Positions 28,656-38,547 are shown, counted from the first letter of the stretch. The stretch is DNA of 64,000 nucleotides from Rhodopirellula baltica SH 1 (GCF_000196115.1 NC_005027.1:5514001-5578000), one strand, 5' to 3'. Numbers and translations: made by a program. The notes: generated by a model from the letters alone, not told the origin.

Positions 28656-29669
28656 ATGACCGAAACCAGTATCTCACCATCCACCATTGCTTCTGAGATG
28701 AACTTGGGAGCCGCCGATCCTTCCACTCCAAGTTTTGCGGATGCAACGTCGGACTTGGTCAGTCAAATGACCGAAGGCAACTTCGATGGTTTGACGGACT
28801 ACGCCACCACACACCTCGCACCCGCACTTCTATCAGCGGGTTTGGGTTTGTTTGTCATCTTCATCGGATACTTGGTGGCCAAGTATCTGATGCGAGTCAT
28901 CAGTCGGCCGGTTTGTCGACGCGTGGATGAAACGCTGGGCAAGTTCGTCGGCAAGATGGTTTTCTACTCGATCATGTTCGCCGTCGTCGGCGGTGTGCTG
29001 ACGAAGTTGGGTGCACCTCTGGGCGGATTGGCCGCGATGTTGGCCGCGGCAGGCTTTGCCGTCGGTTTGGCGTTCCAAGGAACGCTCAGCAATTTCGCGT
29101 CCGGTGTTTTGATGTTGGTGTTTCGGCCGTTCAAAGTCGGTGATGTTGTCAACGCGGCTGGCGTGACGGGCAAGGTCGACGAAATCGATTTGTTCACGAC
29201 GACGTTGGACACCCCTGACAACCGACGCATCATCGTTCCCAACAGCGCAATCGCGGGTGGAACAATTGAAAACATCAGTCACCATCAACATCGCCGTGTC
29301 GAAGTGCCCGTCGGTGTGGACTACTCTGCCGATCTGCAAACCACTCGAACTGCACTTCAAAACGCGGTCGATCAGTTGTCTGCCAATGTGATCCAAGGCG
29401 AAAATCGAGGCAGCGCCGTCGTGCTGGCTGGTTTGGGTGACAGTGCCGTGAATTGGAAGGTCCGCATGTGGGTTGCCAGCTCAGATTTTTGGCCGATGAC
29501 CGAGGCTTTGACCGGCGAAATCAAAACGCAACTGGATGCGGCCGAAATCGGTATCCCATTCCCTCAAATGGATGTGCACGTGCATCAATTTGCAGACGCG
29601 GCTGCAATTGCTGAAAAAGCTGGACGCACGCGGCCGACCCGACGGGGCGCCGATCGCATGGTTGGGTGA
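28656..29669 (+). CDS. MscS-family small-conductance mechanosensitive channel
   Basis: 337 residues, close to E. coli MscS length. Opens under membrane tension to release solutes on osmotic downshift. Two helices (LLSAGLGLFVIFIGYLVAKYLM, FVGKMVFYSIMFAVVGGVLTKLG) precede the pore helix GGLAAMLAAAGFAVGLAFQGTLSNFASGVLMLVFRPFKVGD, the family signature, followed by the beta domain (GVTGKVDEIDLFTTTLDTPDNRRIIVPNS). The start ATG at 28656 gives a 50-residue periplasmic N-terminus. Apparently monocistronic. Confidence 0.92.
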   Translation: MTETSISPSTIASEMNLGAADPSTPSFADATSDLVSQMTEGNFDGLTDYATTHLAPALLSAGLGLFVIFIGYLVAKYLMRVISRPVCRRVDETLGKFVGKMVFYSIMFAVVGGVLTKLGAPLGGLAAMLAAAGFAVGLAFQGTLSNFASGVLMLVFRPFKVGDVVNAAGVTGKVDEIDLFTTTLDTPDNRRIIVPNSAIAGGTIENISHHQHRRVEVPVGVDYSADLQTTRTALQNAVDQLSANVIQGENRGSAVVLAGLGDSAVNWKVRMWVASSDFWPMTEALTGEIKTQLDAAEIGIPFPQMDVHVHQFADAAAIAEKAGRTRPTRRGADRMVG

Positions 29670-29836
29670 GTTAGATGCACCCTTCCGCGGAACGGTGAAC
29701 AATTGGCGAATCCGTGACTGGGATCGCTGTCGGCTAGCCCGGCGGTGACGCTGTGAAGTATGCTGAGGCCACCGAGTCAAATCTGTGGCCTTTTTTCGTT
29801 AGATGCCGTTTCATCACACCATCAATCGGTACGACC

Positions 29837-30559
29837 ATGTGGCACACCAGCCAAGGCGATCGCACGCTCGAAGGTGCCGAAGCGGAATTGATGCAGCGAT
29901 TGATTGAGTCGTTGCTCGAAGATCTGCTGATGCAGTTCGATGAAGAATGGCAGCCCGATGCCGATTGGTCCTGCGAGACCGGGATCGAACTGTTTGATAA
30001 CCTGCACAGCGAACAACAGATCGCATTGTTGCATGACGTCGCGCAGCACTTGTTGGAGCCCACGCCCGAAGGCATGCCGCTCAGTGCGATTGCCGAAGCC
30101 ACGGTGGCAGCCCTGTTTTCGGAGTTGCACCATCACGTGGAGATGGAAATGGATTTGTCGTTGGACGTCGAAAACGTCTACTGGCGGCAATTGATCCGGG
30201 ACGCGGCAATTGATTGTTTAGTCCGCGATGACTTGCTGGGGATGGAACGTAAGACGGGCGAAGTCATTCATGTCGACGAGGTGATGCCAACGGAATTCCG
30301 GATCCCAGATCTGCATTCGCTAGACACAGCGGCGTGGGATGAATTGATCGAGTCACTGGCAGATCAAATTCTTTGGGACCGCGACTTTGAGATGGCGTCT
30401 TTGTTCTTAGACGAAGACCCACGCCAATCAGCGACACGCCGAGAAGTGATGGGAATCGACGCGAATTATTTTGTTCAGATCCCGCCTGATCCCCGTCCCA
30501 GCGAAATGCCTTCGTTGGTGTCGGCGACGCAAGCGTTGATCCGGCGCAAACCTCGCTGA
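29837..30559 (+). CDS. Acidic protein of unknown function
   Basis: 240 residues from ATG 29837; the frame is open from GTG 29753, which would add 28 residues. It is strongly acidic and mainly helical (LMQRLIESLLEDLLMQFDEEW; FSELHHHVEMEMDLSLDVENVYW), with no signal peptide, membrane helix or motif I recognise. It is followed by surE 48 bases later on the same strand, so co-transcription is possible. Function not assigned. Confidence 0.6.
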   Translation: MWHTSQGDRTLEGAEAELMQRLIESLLEDLLMQFDEEWQPDADWSCETGIELFDNLHSEQQIALLHDVAQHLLEPTPEGMPLSAIAEATVAALFSELHHHVEMEMDLSLDVENVYWRQLIRDAAIDCLVRDDLLGMERKTGEVIHVDEVMPTEFRIPDLHSLDTAAWDELIESLADQILWDRDFEMASLFLDEDPRQSATRREVMGIDANYFVQIPPDPRPSEMPSLVSATQALIRRKPR

Positions 30560-30607
30560 AACAGACTTCATCGAACTTCACCTTTGGCCAACGGTTCAGA
30601 TCCGCTG

Positions 30608-31453
30608 ATGCAACGCACCGCGATTTTATTGACCAATGATGATGGGATTGATGCACCCGGCTTGGTTGCAATGCATCAAGCGATCTCGCAATGGATTCAG
30701 ATATCCGGCAACCAAGATCGCTATGACATCACGGTGGTTGCACCCGATCGAGGACGTAGCGAGTGTGGACACAGCGTGACGACCACCCGCGACTTGGCCG
30801 TCACCGAAGTGCAATCAGGATGGTTCGCGGTCGACGGAACTCCAGTCGATTGTGTTCGTTCTGCGATGACCGTGCTGTGCCCCAACGCTTCGCTGGTGTT
30901 CTCTGGCATCAATGCGGGCGCCAATTTGGGCGTTGACCTGCTGGTCAGCGGAACATTCGCTGCCGCCCGCGAAGCGGCGTTGCATGGCGTCCCGAGCATG
31001 GCGGTCTCGCACTATCGACGTCCGGATGTGCCCAAGACATGGGATCACACAGGGCGGTGGCTCAAGCCGGTTTTGGATTCATTTTTTCGCGAGGTGATGT
31101 CGACCGGCAATTTTGATGTCAGAGTGACAGCAAATGATTCCGAGCATCGACCGGGACAATTGTGGAACGTCAATTTGCCAGCAATTGATCCGGACACGGA
31201 TTTACCACCGATGTTTGATTGCGAGGTGGAACGAAAACCAATGCAGAGAGCAGGAACGCTGAAAGACCAAACGGAGGTTTTCGCGAGGTCTCAATCTGCG
31301 ACCGGTTCGGAACCGATGCCGAGACGAGTCGAACGTCAACCGATTCAAATCCAATCGGATTTCCATGGACGGCCGAGGACGTCGGGGACGGACGTTGAGC
31401 GATGTTTTTCAGGCAATCTGACGATCAGTCGGATCAGCCCCTATCCTGCCTAG
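30608..31453 (+). CDS. surE: 5'/3'-nucleotidase SurE
   Basis: 281 residues from ATG 30608. Metal-dependent survival-protein nucleotidase that dephosphorylates nucleoside monophosphates. The N-terminal metal site LLTNDDGIDAPG (Asp11, Asp12), the DRGRSECGHSVTT loop, and FSGINAGANLGVDLLVSGTFAAAREAALHGVPSMAVS are all typical. The upstream TTG at 30584 would put eight residues before the first strand and is less likely. The C-terminal tail is variable. Confidence 0.92.
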   Translation: MQRTAILLTNDDGIDAPGLVAMHQAISQWIQISGNQDRYDITVVAPDRGRSECGHSVTTTRDLAVTEVQSGWFAVDGTPVDCVRSAMTVLCPNASLVFSGINAGANLGVDLLVSGTFAAAREAALHGVPSMAVSHYRRPDVPKTWDHTGRWLKPVLDSFFREVMSTGNFDVRVTANDSEHRPGQLWNVNLPAIDPDTDLPPMFDCEVERKPMQRAGTLKDQTEVFARSQSATGSEPMPRRVERQPIQIQSDFHGRPRTSGTDVERCFSGNLTISRISPYPA

Positions 31454-31718
31454 GATACGAGCCCGCCTAAGACGCGAGTCGTTTTTCGCGAACAAGAAAT
31501 CTCATACGGCGGATGATTTTCCACCAACCGCATGTTCACACTGGTCCCTGATTGCACACCTGATGTGTCGCACCGGGGCAACGTGGAGGCTTTGCACAGC
31601 CTCAGCACGTGAAGCGTCAGCTTCAATGATCCGACCGAATCGGTCTCAATCGACGTGGGGCAAGATCCACAGCGTGAGACAGGAGGGAAGGACGGGACTC
31701 AGTGTGAGAGAGCGGCAA

Positions 31719-31964
31719 TCAACGTTCGGCTTGGCCAGCGACGGCGATGTCGTGCTCAAGCATGGCCGAGTTTGGAGCACCCGCTAGGTCTTTGCTGACG
31801 CGATCAACGCTGTCACGTTGATCCAATTCGCCACGCACGATCGAAACTTCACGAGGAGCTTCGATGCCGATTGCGACACGATTGCCAGCGATTCGGTTGA
31901 CCGTGATCACGATGTTGTCACCGATGACCAACTTTTCGCCTTCTTTTCGACTGAGTACCAACAT
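31719..31964 (-). CDS. csrA: Carbon storage regulator CsrA
   Basis: 81 residues from the ATG at 31964, with AGGA 7-10 bases upstream. RNA-binding post-transcriptional regulator that blocks ribosome binding at GGA motifs. MLVLSRKEGEKLVIGDNIVITVNRI is the family start and GNRVAIGIEAPREVSIVRGEL includes the RNA-binding arginine. The frame extends 24 codons upstream, but that part is not CsrA-like. The tail after residue 55 is longer than in E. coli and has no clear pattern. No flagellar genes are adjacent. Confidence 0.93.
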   Translation of the reverse strand: MLVLSRKEGEKLVIGDNIVITVNRIAGNRVAIGIEAPREVSIVRGELDQRDSVDRVSKDLAGAPNSAMLEHDIAVAGQAER

Positions 31965-32290
31965 TTCTGAATCCTTTCCCTGCGGGATGCTTTTGCGTTT
32001 TGAAAATCGTTTCAAGCGTTGGTTGTTCGAGTTCAACGTCTCAGACTGAAGAGGGTTGTTCTCGTTTCACTTTGCAACACGGGGGCGATGCCCTCGTGAG
32101 GAAACTTTAAGGAGCAAGATCTGCGCCATAAGGTTCACCTAAACTTCCAAATCCTCTTAAATCATTCGCGAATGCTCAAAAAACACATTCTAAGCGGAAT
32201 TTGACTACATTCGCAAATCGATTTGAGTTCAGACTTGGTTTGGATCGATGACAGTCCGTTCCAACCAGTTCGCGTCCAGCTCATTTCAAA
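31965..32290. other. Non-coding leader region upstream of csrA
   Basis: No credible gene. The DNA is AT-richer than its surroundings (for example around 32140-32225), which fits promoters for csrA on the minus strand. No operator or riboswitch was recognised; the mtnA terminator lies at its right end. Confidence 0.5.
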
Positions 32291-32330
32291 ACGAGAGGCC
32301 GTCTCACCCTGAGACAACTGTTTCTCTCGT
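32291..32330 (-). terminator. Nested-stem terminator downstream of mtnA
   Basis: Outer arms ACGAGAG (32291-32297) and CTCTCGT (32324-32330) enclose an inner perfect stem GTCTCA/TGAGAC with loop CCC (32301-32315). Read on the minus strand it begins 40 bases after the mtnA stop and is followed by TTTGAAATGA, so four Ts in total trail the stem. The T-tract is short. Confidence 0.6.
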
Positions 32331-32369
32331 CCACACAAGTAGTATCAGCTAGGGGCGTGACACGTTTGG

Positions 32370-33440
32370 TCACAGACCAAGATGAGCCCGGACTTTTGCT
32401 GTGTCAGGCTCAGAAATCACGCCTTTTTCGGTGATCAACGCTGTTACCAATTCCGCTGGCGTCACATCGAACGCGGGATTCACGACCGCGACCCCCTCGG
32501 GAGTCTGGCGAGGTGAATCGGTTCCGCAGGGATACGAAACTTCGTCCGCACTGCGTTGCTCGATTGGGATCAAATCGCCCGATTCCAATTCCGAATCAAA
32601 GGTGTTCGTCGGTGCCGCGACGTAGAACGGGATGTTGTGGTATTTGGCCAGAACAGCCAGCGGGTAAGTTCCAATCTTGTTGGCGACGTCTCCGTTGGCC
32701 GCGATTCGATCGGCGCCCACGATGACGGCGTCGACCCGCCCCTGCCGCATCAGACTGCCGGACATTGAGTCCGTGCAGACAGTGACCGGAATTCCGGCTT
32801 GGTGAAGTTCCCAGGCCGTCAGACGAGCTCCCTGGAGCAGCGGTCGTGTTTCGTCGGCGAACACTTCCAGCGAGTGGCCGGATTCGTGCAGGTGGTACAT
32901 TGGTGCGAGGGCTGTTCCCCACATCGAAGTTGCCAGTGATCCTGCGTTGCAGTGTGTCATGACGCTTTTGCAATCAGCCAATAGCGTCGCGCCATGGCAG
33001 CCGATGGAACGACACATCTGCCGATCGTCATCGTGAATCCGAATGGCTTCGGTCACCAAGCGTTCGCGAAGTTCAGCGACTGGCCCGGAGAAGTCATCCA
33101 CGATCGCTCGCATGCGATCCAGCGCCCAGAACAAATTGACCGCCGTCGGTCGGCTGGTCGCCAGATAGTCGATTGTTTGCCGATACCGAGCCTGCGCTTC
33201 AGGCAGGCTCGAGTTTGACTCAGCATCGACCGGAGTCAGGGTGACTCCGTACGCGGCGGCGATGCCAATGGCGGGCGCACCACGAACGACCAATCGTTGG
33301 ATCGCATCGTGCGTTTGGTCGATGGTTGTGCAAACCAAACGCGTCAGCGTTCCAGGCAACTTGGTTTGATCCAGCAGGTCCAGTTCTGCCGGCCGCCCAT
33401 TGTGGGCGGCGTGATATCGAATCGTTTCGGCTTCGTTCAC
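32370..33440 (-). CDS. mtnA: S-methyl-5-thioribose-1-phosphate isomerase
   Basis: 356 residues. Converts methylthioribose-1-phosphate to methylthioribulose-1-phosphate in methionine salvage. The RGAPAIGIAAAYGV motif (about 52-65), the catalytic cysteine in MTHCNAGSLATSMWGTAL and the catalytic aspartate in VDAVIVGADRIAANGDVANKIGTY are present. It is 30 bases downstream of an oxidoreductase on the same strand and may share its transcript. No other mtn genes are in the window. Confidence 0.94.
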   Translation of the reverse strand: MNEAETIRYHAAHNGRPAELDLLDQTKLPGTLTRLVCTTIDQTHDAIQRLVVRGAPAIGIAAAYGVTLTPVDAESNSSLPEAQARYRQTIDYLATSRPTAVNLFWALDRMRAIVDDFSGPVAELRERLVTEAIRIHDDDRQMCRSIGCHGATLLADCKSVMTHCNAGSLATSMWGTALAPMYHLHESGHSLEVFADETRPLLQGARLTAWELHQAGIPVTVCTDSMSGSLMRQGRVDAVIVGADRIAANGDVANKIGTYPLAVLAKYHNIPFYVAAPTNTFDSELESGDLIPIEQRSADEVSYPCGTDSPRQTPEGVAVVNPAFDVTPAELVTALITEKGVISEPDTAKVRAHLGL

Positions 33441-33470
33441 ATCAGGGACCGTTGCGAGAGGTTCGTCGAA

Positions 33471-35033
33471 TCAAACGTCAGTCGCACTGGGAACGACAAA
33501 CCCGTCGCGGTACTCGCGAGTTTCCATCGCTTTGGCTTCGTCGTTGTCGACAAAGCTTTCCGCCTCGGGATCAAACTTCAGCACGGGGCCGAGCGACAAC
33601 TGCTCTTTTTCAGGATCAACGTTGTTGTCCCGAAGGTGTTGAAGCGTTCGATCGAGCGTGGCTTGATCGTCATCCAGAGACGAAATGTTCGCGAGTGACT
33701 CGGAGATCGTTTTGGGATCGACCCGGTTTTCTTGACCAACGTAGTACGAAATGTTGCCCAGGTGAGCGACCGCGGCAGACAGGTGACCGCAGCGCGCATC
33801 GGCATGGAGCTTTGAGGCGTCGCGAGACTGTACCGCATCGAGGAAGTTCGCAAAGTGGGCGTCGCCGACGTTGGATGTTGTCTTGAATTCACGCACCAAT
33901 TTGCGTTCTTTGTCGAACACGGCACAACGGCTGTAACTGGGGCCCTGCACGAGATAGCCGTCTTCACCGTAGAAGATGACGCCGATCTTGTTTCCCTTGC
34001 TATAGCCAAACAACTCGTTGATCTCTTGGTCGGCCGATTCGTCAACGCTGAGACCACGAGTTTCAAACACGATGGTTTTATCGCCGTAATCGTAGATCGA
34101 AACTTGCGTGTTGGCGGTGTCGCCAGCATCAACGTAGTCGGGGTCTTTGCGTTCCGCTTTGTAACCCAAACGACCGGCATAGCTCAGCACCGCGTTGGGG
34201 TGACGATCCAGACCCAGTCCCCAACGTGCGACGTCGGTTTGGTGAGGACCCTGGTTGCCGGAGTCGCCATTGCCGTAGTGACGTTGCCAGTGCCAATCGT
34301 AATGGAAACGCTGACGGGTCAGTTTGGGATCGGTGTAGGTGGCCGGTCCGCTCCACTGATTGAAGTCAACGCCGGCGGGAATTTCATAGTCGCCCAATGG
34401 GCCGATCGACTTGCGCCGTTTGTAACACAGGCCACGGGCAAGCTTGACTTCGCCGATTCCACCATCAGCGAGGAACTGCATGCCTTCGCGAATGCCGGAA
34501 CTGCTACGGCACTGAGTACCGGTTTGGAACATGCGGCCGTACTTGGCTGCTGCTGCGACGAGGGCACGGCCTTCGTGAATGTTGTGGCTGATCGGTTTTT
34601 CGATGTAGACGTCTTTGCCCGCCTGCATCGCTTCGACACCCATCAGTGCGTGCCAGTGATTGGGCGTAGCACTGGTCAGGATCTGCACATCGTCCATGTC
34701 CAAAGCTTCGCGAAAGTCTTTGACGACTTTGGGGCGAAGTCCCTGCAAGTCGGCGACTTTGTCGGCGCGGCTGTTACCGACTTTTTCATCAATGTCGACC
34801 AACACTCTGATTTCGGTGCGAGGATCTTTGTCGAACCCTCGAATGTGCTCTCCACCGCGGCTGTTGACGCCACAAATTGCCACGCCAAGTTTTTCGTTGG
34901 GCGAGGTGGCTTGGGCGGAAGCGGATCGGCTGGTGTGAACACCAATAGCCGCCCCGACCGCGATTCCGGTAGCGGTGAACTGACGGCGACTGATTCGCGA
35001 GCCACGGGTGGAGGAGGCTGGGGCAGATTTCAT
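33471..35033 (-). CDS. Tat-exported Gfo/Idh/MocA-family oxidoreductase
   Basis: 520 residues. The N-terminus has a twin-arginine-type signal (SRRQFTATGIAVGAAIGVHTSRSASAQ), so the protein is probably exported folded with its cofactor. The Rossmann domain starts with LGVAICGVNSRGGEHIRGF, and the family EKP motif is in VYIEKPISHNIHEG. The C-terminal beta domain carries NQGPHQTDVARWGLGLDRHP. Such exported dehydrogenases are expanded in Planctomycetes and are tied to sugar turnover; substrate unknown. Confidence 0.87.
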   Translation of the reverse strand: MKSAPASSTRGSRISRRQFTATGIAVGAAIGVHTSRSASAQATSPNEKLGVAICGVNSRGGEHIRGFDKDPRTEIRVLVDIDEKVGNSRADKVADLQGLRPKVVKDFREALDMDDVQILTSATPNHWHALMGVEAMQAGKDVYIEKPISHNIHEGRALVAAAAKYGRMFQTGTQCRSSSGIREGMQFLADGGIGEVKLARGLCYKRRKSIGPLGDYEIPAGVDFNQWSGPATYTDPKLTRQRFHYDWHWQRHYGNGDSGNQGPHQTDVARWGLGLDRHPNAVLSYAGRLGYKAERKDPDYVDAGDTANTQVSIYDYGDKTIVFETRGLSVDESADQEINELFGYSKGNKIGVIFYGEDGYLVQGPSYSRCAVFDKERKLVREFKTTSNVGDAHFANFLDAVQSRDASKLHADARCGHLSAAVAHLGNISYYVGQENRVDPKTISESLANISSLDDDQATLDRTLQHLRDNNVDPEKEQLSLGPVLKFDPEAESFVDNDEAKAMETREYRDGFVVPSATDV

Positions 35034-35331
35034 GGCGGGCCTATGGAAAGGAGAGGAAGGTGGGACAACGGGGAAGCATGCACATTATGCACGCTTCGTG
35101 CGGCGTATTCATCCACCTTGTGCCGTCAAAGTTCCAAGACTCGCAATTTTACGCTCCGGTTAAGGAATCTCGTCGATCAGGCCGATTCGGAGGCGACGCC
35201 CAGATTTCCTCAAGCGGACGAGCCGCGAAGGTGGAAGGGCTGAGATCTGAAATTTTCAGGGAAAGGCCGAGCCGATCGGTTCATTTCGCAAGCCATTCGC
35301 GGCAACACGCTCGCCGCTCAGTCCCAAACAG

Positions 35332-36216
35332 TCAATTCGATTGCGTTTGCAGGAATTGATTGAGCCCCTCAAGATCGTCGGTGTTGATCAGATCCACTCC
35401 GGCATCATTCAGAACTTTCCAGGCTGCTTGGTGATCGGGCGTTGCCCAGAATCGAACTCGGCGGTTTTGTCGATGAGCTCGTTCCAGAATCCCGCTCAGC
35501 TTTTCGCGATCGGCCTCGGGCAAGTCGCCTTTGCCCCGCCATTGAAAATTGCGGCCCCAGTGATCGCTGATCAAGGGCATCAGCTCGGCTGAGTAATCCT
35601 TGTTCAAATCGTCCAGCCGACCATCCACGCCAACGAAACGCGGCAAGTCCGACTGGACTGATTCGATGGGACGGTTGCCACTGATGATGGCGGTGACGCC
35701 GCGACGGTGAATGCCATCGGAATCGACATGCGTGAACACATCGTCGTATTTCGATAGCAATTGATTGAGTGCCCGATATGTCGACTCTCCATCAGACTTC
35801 AAGTCAATCAGCAATGTGATGGGTTGGCCATCGCCTTCAACACTTTGGAAAGAGCCCGGGGAATCATTCGCGTGGGTTTGCATGCGCCGACGCAGCGGGT
35901 CGAGGTACAACGCTTTCAATGTTCGATCGGCGGAAAGTTCTGCAGTGGAGTGAGCAACCCAAAGATCACCTTCGACCAAAAAAATGTCTGCTTCGACACT
36001 GCGAAATCCATTGTCGAGTGCGTCCAGCAGCGGACGATCATGCAGATAGTCGTTGTGAGCGTGAGCCTTTGGATGCGATGGACGAACCGTTGAGTTCGAT
36101 GCGGACGTCTGGGCCGAGCATACTGTGGCGGTAAGGCTGACGAAGCAGGCTGCGATGCAGAATGGAACAGCAGCGAAGACGCTTGTTCGGCGTCGCAATG
36201 GCGATGGGATGTTCAC
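35332..36216 (-). CDS. Secreted phosphodiesterase-like protein (AIM6/PI-PLC-type TIM barrel)
   Basis: 294 residues with a signal-like N-terminus (FAAVPFCIAACFVSLTATVCSA). AHAHNDYLHDRPLLDALDNGFRSVEADIFLVEGDLWVAHS matches the start of the PI-PLC/glycerophosphodiesterase-type barrel, with His and the Glu-x-Asp pair as metal or catalytic ligands. The end, LNDAGVDLINTDDLEGLNQFL, is also typical. Substrate is likely a phosphodiester lipid headgroup, but this is inference. The start is GTG at 36216 with a weak binding site. Confidence 0.75.
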   Translation of the reverse strand: MNIPSPLRRRTSVFAAVPFCIAACFVSLTATVCSAQTSASNSTVRPSHPKAHAHNDYLHDRPLLDALDNGFRSVEADIFLVEGDLWVAHSTAELSADRTLKALYLDPLRRRMQTHANDSPGSFQSVEGDGQPITLLIDLKSDGESTYRALNQLLSKYDDVFTHVDSDGIHRRGVTAIISGNRPIESVQSDLPRFVGVDGRLDDLNKDYSAELMPLISDHWGRNFQWRGKGDLPEADREKLSGILERAHRQNRRVRFWATPDHQAAWKVLNDAGVDLINTDDLEGLNQFLQTQSN

Positions 36217-36355
36217 GTGAGGCTCGTGTTGAATGCATGAATCTGGGGTGCAATTTCAGAGCCATGATTCTATCTGCTTTGCGAGGCAGCGTTGGCATCA
36301 CCATTTTTTGTGAAGGCCTGGCAAAACCAACGGAGCCGATTCACAAGCTGGAAAC

Positions 36356-37906
36356 CTACGCCACTGCAGTGGGCTCGGGACGAGGCGGTACGCCGCGGGC
36401 AGAGTCGTCGATGAAGCCAGTGTCCATCCCCAAGTCCTGCAGCAACAATCTCGAACTGATGCGGCTGGACTCGTAGATCACAGGCAGTCCACTGCCCGGG
36501 TGAGTTCCGCCACCGACCAGATACACGCCATCGAGTTCTTCGAATCGATTGCGTGGTCGCTTGTGAAGCATTTGGCCTAAGTTGTGTGCCAAGTTGAACG
36601 TCGCACCCTTGTAGATCGAGTAGTCGCTTTGCCAATCGTCAGGAGTGATTTGGTGTTCCACACGAATTCGATCACGCACATCGGTCAGACCGAGTTCACC
36701 AAGTTTATCGAGAGTCAATTCGCGAAAACCGGCGGCTTCTTTTGACCAATCAACGTTTTCGGTGTCATGTGTGACGGGGACCAGCACATAAAGCGAACTG
36801 TGCCCGGCGGGAGCCAGTGTCGGATCGGTCACGCCAGCATTCTGGACATACACCGACGGATCTTGGCTGAGGATGTGATCGGTTTCAATTTCGCGAAGGT
36901 TGCGGTTGTAGTCGCTGCTGATGTGAATGCTGTGATGTGGCAGGTCTTCGTATAATCCTTCGATCCCCAAGTACAACATGTAAGTGCTGCAGGAGAACTT
37001 CTTTTTGGCGATCTGTTCGTCCGACCAACGTTTGCGAGAAGCGTTGGGGACCGTCTTTGTCATCCAGTCAGCGAAGTCAGCATTGACGACGAATGCATCC
37101 GCGTCGTAACGATCGGCTTGGGTATGCAACGCACGAACTCGTCGGCCTTCCATTTCGATGGAATCGACTGGTTCGTTGAGCCGGATCTTCACACCCATCT
37201 CTTCGGCGATCTCAGCCATTTTTTCGCTCACGCGACTGCAACCACCGATGGGATGGAAGACGCCATACTCGTATTCGAGAAACGAGAGGATGCTGAACAG
37301 ACTCGGGCAATTGAACGGCGACATGCCGAGGTACTTGGACTGGAACGCAAACGCGATCACAAGCCTTGGGTCGCTGAAGTAGCGTTCAAGTTCCTTGCCC
37401 AACGTTCGAAACGGATGCAGGTGCTTGGCCGCGCCCAGCAACGACGGCTTCATCACATCCAATGCGGAGTGAAAGGGCGACTCCAGAATGGGACGAAACT
37501 TTTCCAGCTTGATCCGGTTGTCGTCCATGTACCGCTTTAATTGCCCAACATCTTGCGGTGAAAACTGAGCGATCTGGCGATCCATCTCGTCCATGTCGGG
37601 CGTGCAATCCAGTTGACCGCCGCCACCGAATGTCAGCCGATACTGAGGGTCCAAACGTTCCATTGGGACCTCTTCCATCAGGTCGCGACCGGTCGAGTGA
37701 AAGATCTCGTCGAGCACGCGTGGATAGAGGAAAAAGGTGGGACCGCAGTCAAAGCGGAAGCCATCGATTTCGATCGCGGATGTTCGTCCGCCGACCTGGC
37801 CGCGGCGTTCCAGGATGGTCACATCACAACCGCCCGCGGCGAGCTGCATCGCCGACGCCAGTCCACCCGGTCCGGCCCCAACGACAACGACTTTCTTTTG
37901 GGACAT
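36356..37906 (-). CDS. Phytoene desaturase-family (CrtI/CrtN-like) carotenoid oxidoreductase
   Basis: 516 residues from the ATG at 37906, which has AAGG 5 bases upstream. The FAD-binding start KKVVVVGAGPGGLASAMQLAAGGCDVTILERRGQVGGRT and the C-terminal signature GVYLVGGGTHPGSGLPVIYESSRISSRLL are those of the CrtI family. Members desaturate phytoene, 4,4'-diapophytoene or related carotenoid precursors, and the pink colour of Rhodopirellula-like bacteria depends on such genes. No synthase gene is in the window, so the exact step is open. Confidence 0.85.
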   Translation of the reverse strand: MSQKKVVVVGAGPGGLASAMQLAAGGCDVTILERRGQVGGRTSAIEIDGFRFDCGPTFFLYPRVLDEIFHSTGRDLMEEVPMERLDPQYRLTFGGGGQLDCTPDMDEMDRQIAQFSPQDVGQLKRYMDDNRIKLEKFRPILESPFHSALDVMKPSLLGAAKHLHPFRTLGKELERYFSDPRLVIAFAFQSKYLGMSPFNCPSLFSILSFLEYEYGVFHPIGGCSRVSEKMAEIAEEMGVKIRLNEPVDSIEMEGRRVRALHTQADRYDADAFVVNADFADWMTKTVPNASRKRWSDEQIAKKKFSCSTYMLYLGIEGLYEDLPHHSIHISSDYNRNLREIETDHILSQDPSVYVQNAGVTDPTLAPAGHSSLYVLVPVTHDTENVDWSKEAAGFRELTLDKLGELGLTDVRDRIRVEHQITPDDWQSDYSIYKGATFNLAHNLGQMLHKRPRNRFEELDGVYLVGGGTHPGSGLPVIYESSRISSRLLLQDLGMDTGFIDDSARGVPPRPEPTAVA

Positions 37907-38070
37907 GACAACCTTACTGACCAAACGAAGAACACAAACCGATAGCGTGTTCCGCGAAGTGGACTTCAAACGCTCGGTGAGAGAAACGGACTCAAGACGG
38001 CCGGGAGATTAGGGCTAGGTCTCTAGCACTTGCTTCCCGCTCACTGCTTATCTTACGCGTCCGGCCAGTG

Positions 38071-38547
38071 TTACAGATATTGTTGGTACGCCGCGACCGC
38101 CAATTTATCGCACAGTTCGTTTTCGGTGTGTCCGGCGTGACCTTTGACGTGGTGGTAGGTCACCCGGTGAGCTTGCATTTGCTGATCGAGCTCCTGCCAC
38201 AGTTCGACATTCTTGACGGGCACCAGTTTGGAACCGTCTTTGCGTTTCCAGCCGCGACTTTTCCAACCCGCCATCCAGCTCGACATCCCCTGCCCGACGT
38301 ATTTGCTGTCGGAATACAGATCGACAGCGCAAGGTTCTTTGAGAGCTTCGAGTCCACGGATGACGGCCATCAATTCCATTTGGTTGTTGGTCGTGTGAGG
38401 TTGCCCGCCCGAACGCTGGATCTCTTTCAGCGTCCGCGGGCAACGCAACACAAATGCCCAACCGCCAGGTCCCGGGTTCCCGCTGCAAGCACCGTCGGTG
38501 TACAGCTCCACGGGTTTGAAAGCAGCCTCGGTTTTGGAATCGGTCAT
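38071..38547 (-). CDS. rnhA: Ribonuclease HI
   Basis: 158 residues, normal length. Cuts the RNA strand of RNA/DNA hybrids. The four acidic residues are visible: Asp18 in [15 protein letters not shown], Glu58 in [10 protein letters not shown], Asp80 in LYSDSKYV and Asp147 in [11 protein letters not shown], with the handle-region basic residues [11 protein letters not shown] and the catalytic-loop VKGHAGH. It stands between the carotenoid desaturase and an SDR gene, without an obvious link. Confidence 0.95.
   Translation of the reverse strand: MTDSKTEAAFKPVELYTDGACSGNPGPGGWAFVLRCPRTLKEIQRSGGQPHTTNNQMELMAVIRGLEALKEPCAVDLYSDSKYVGQGMSSWMAGWKSRGWKRKDGSKLVPVKNVELWQELDQQMQAHRVTYHHVKGHAGHTENELCDKLAVAAYQQYL

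Noticed and set aside
31588-31610. GAGGCT/AGCCTC stem downstream of csrA
   Set aside because: No T-tract follows in either direction and it is more than 100 bases from the csrA stop, so it is not called a terminator.
31563-31787. 74-codon plus-strand frame between surE and csrA
   Set aside because: It overlaps the csrA 3' end, has no family match and no good ribosome binding site.
33855-35243. 462-codon plus-strand frame opposite the Gfo/Idh/MocA gene
   Set aside because: Shadow frame; the minus-strand gene has a Tat signal and all family motifs.
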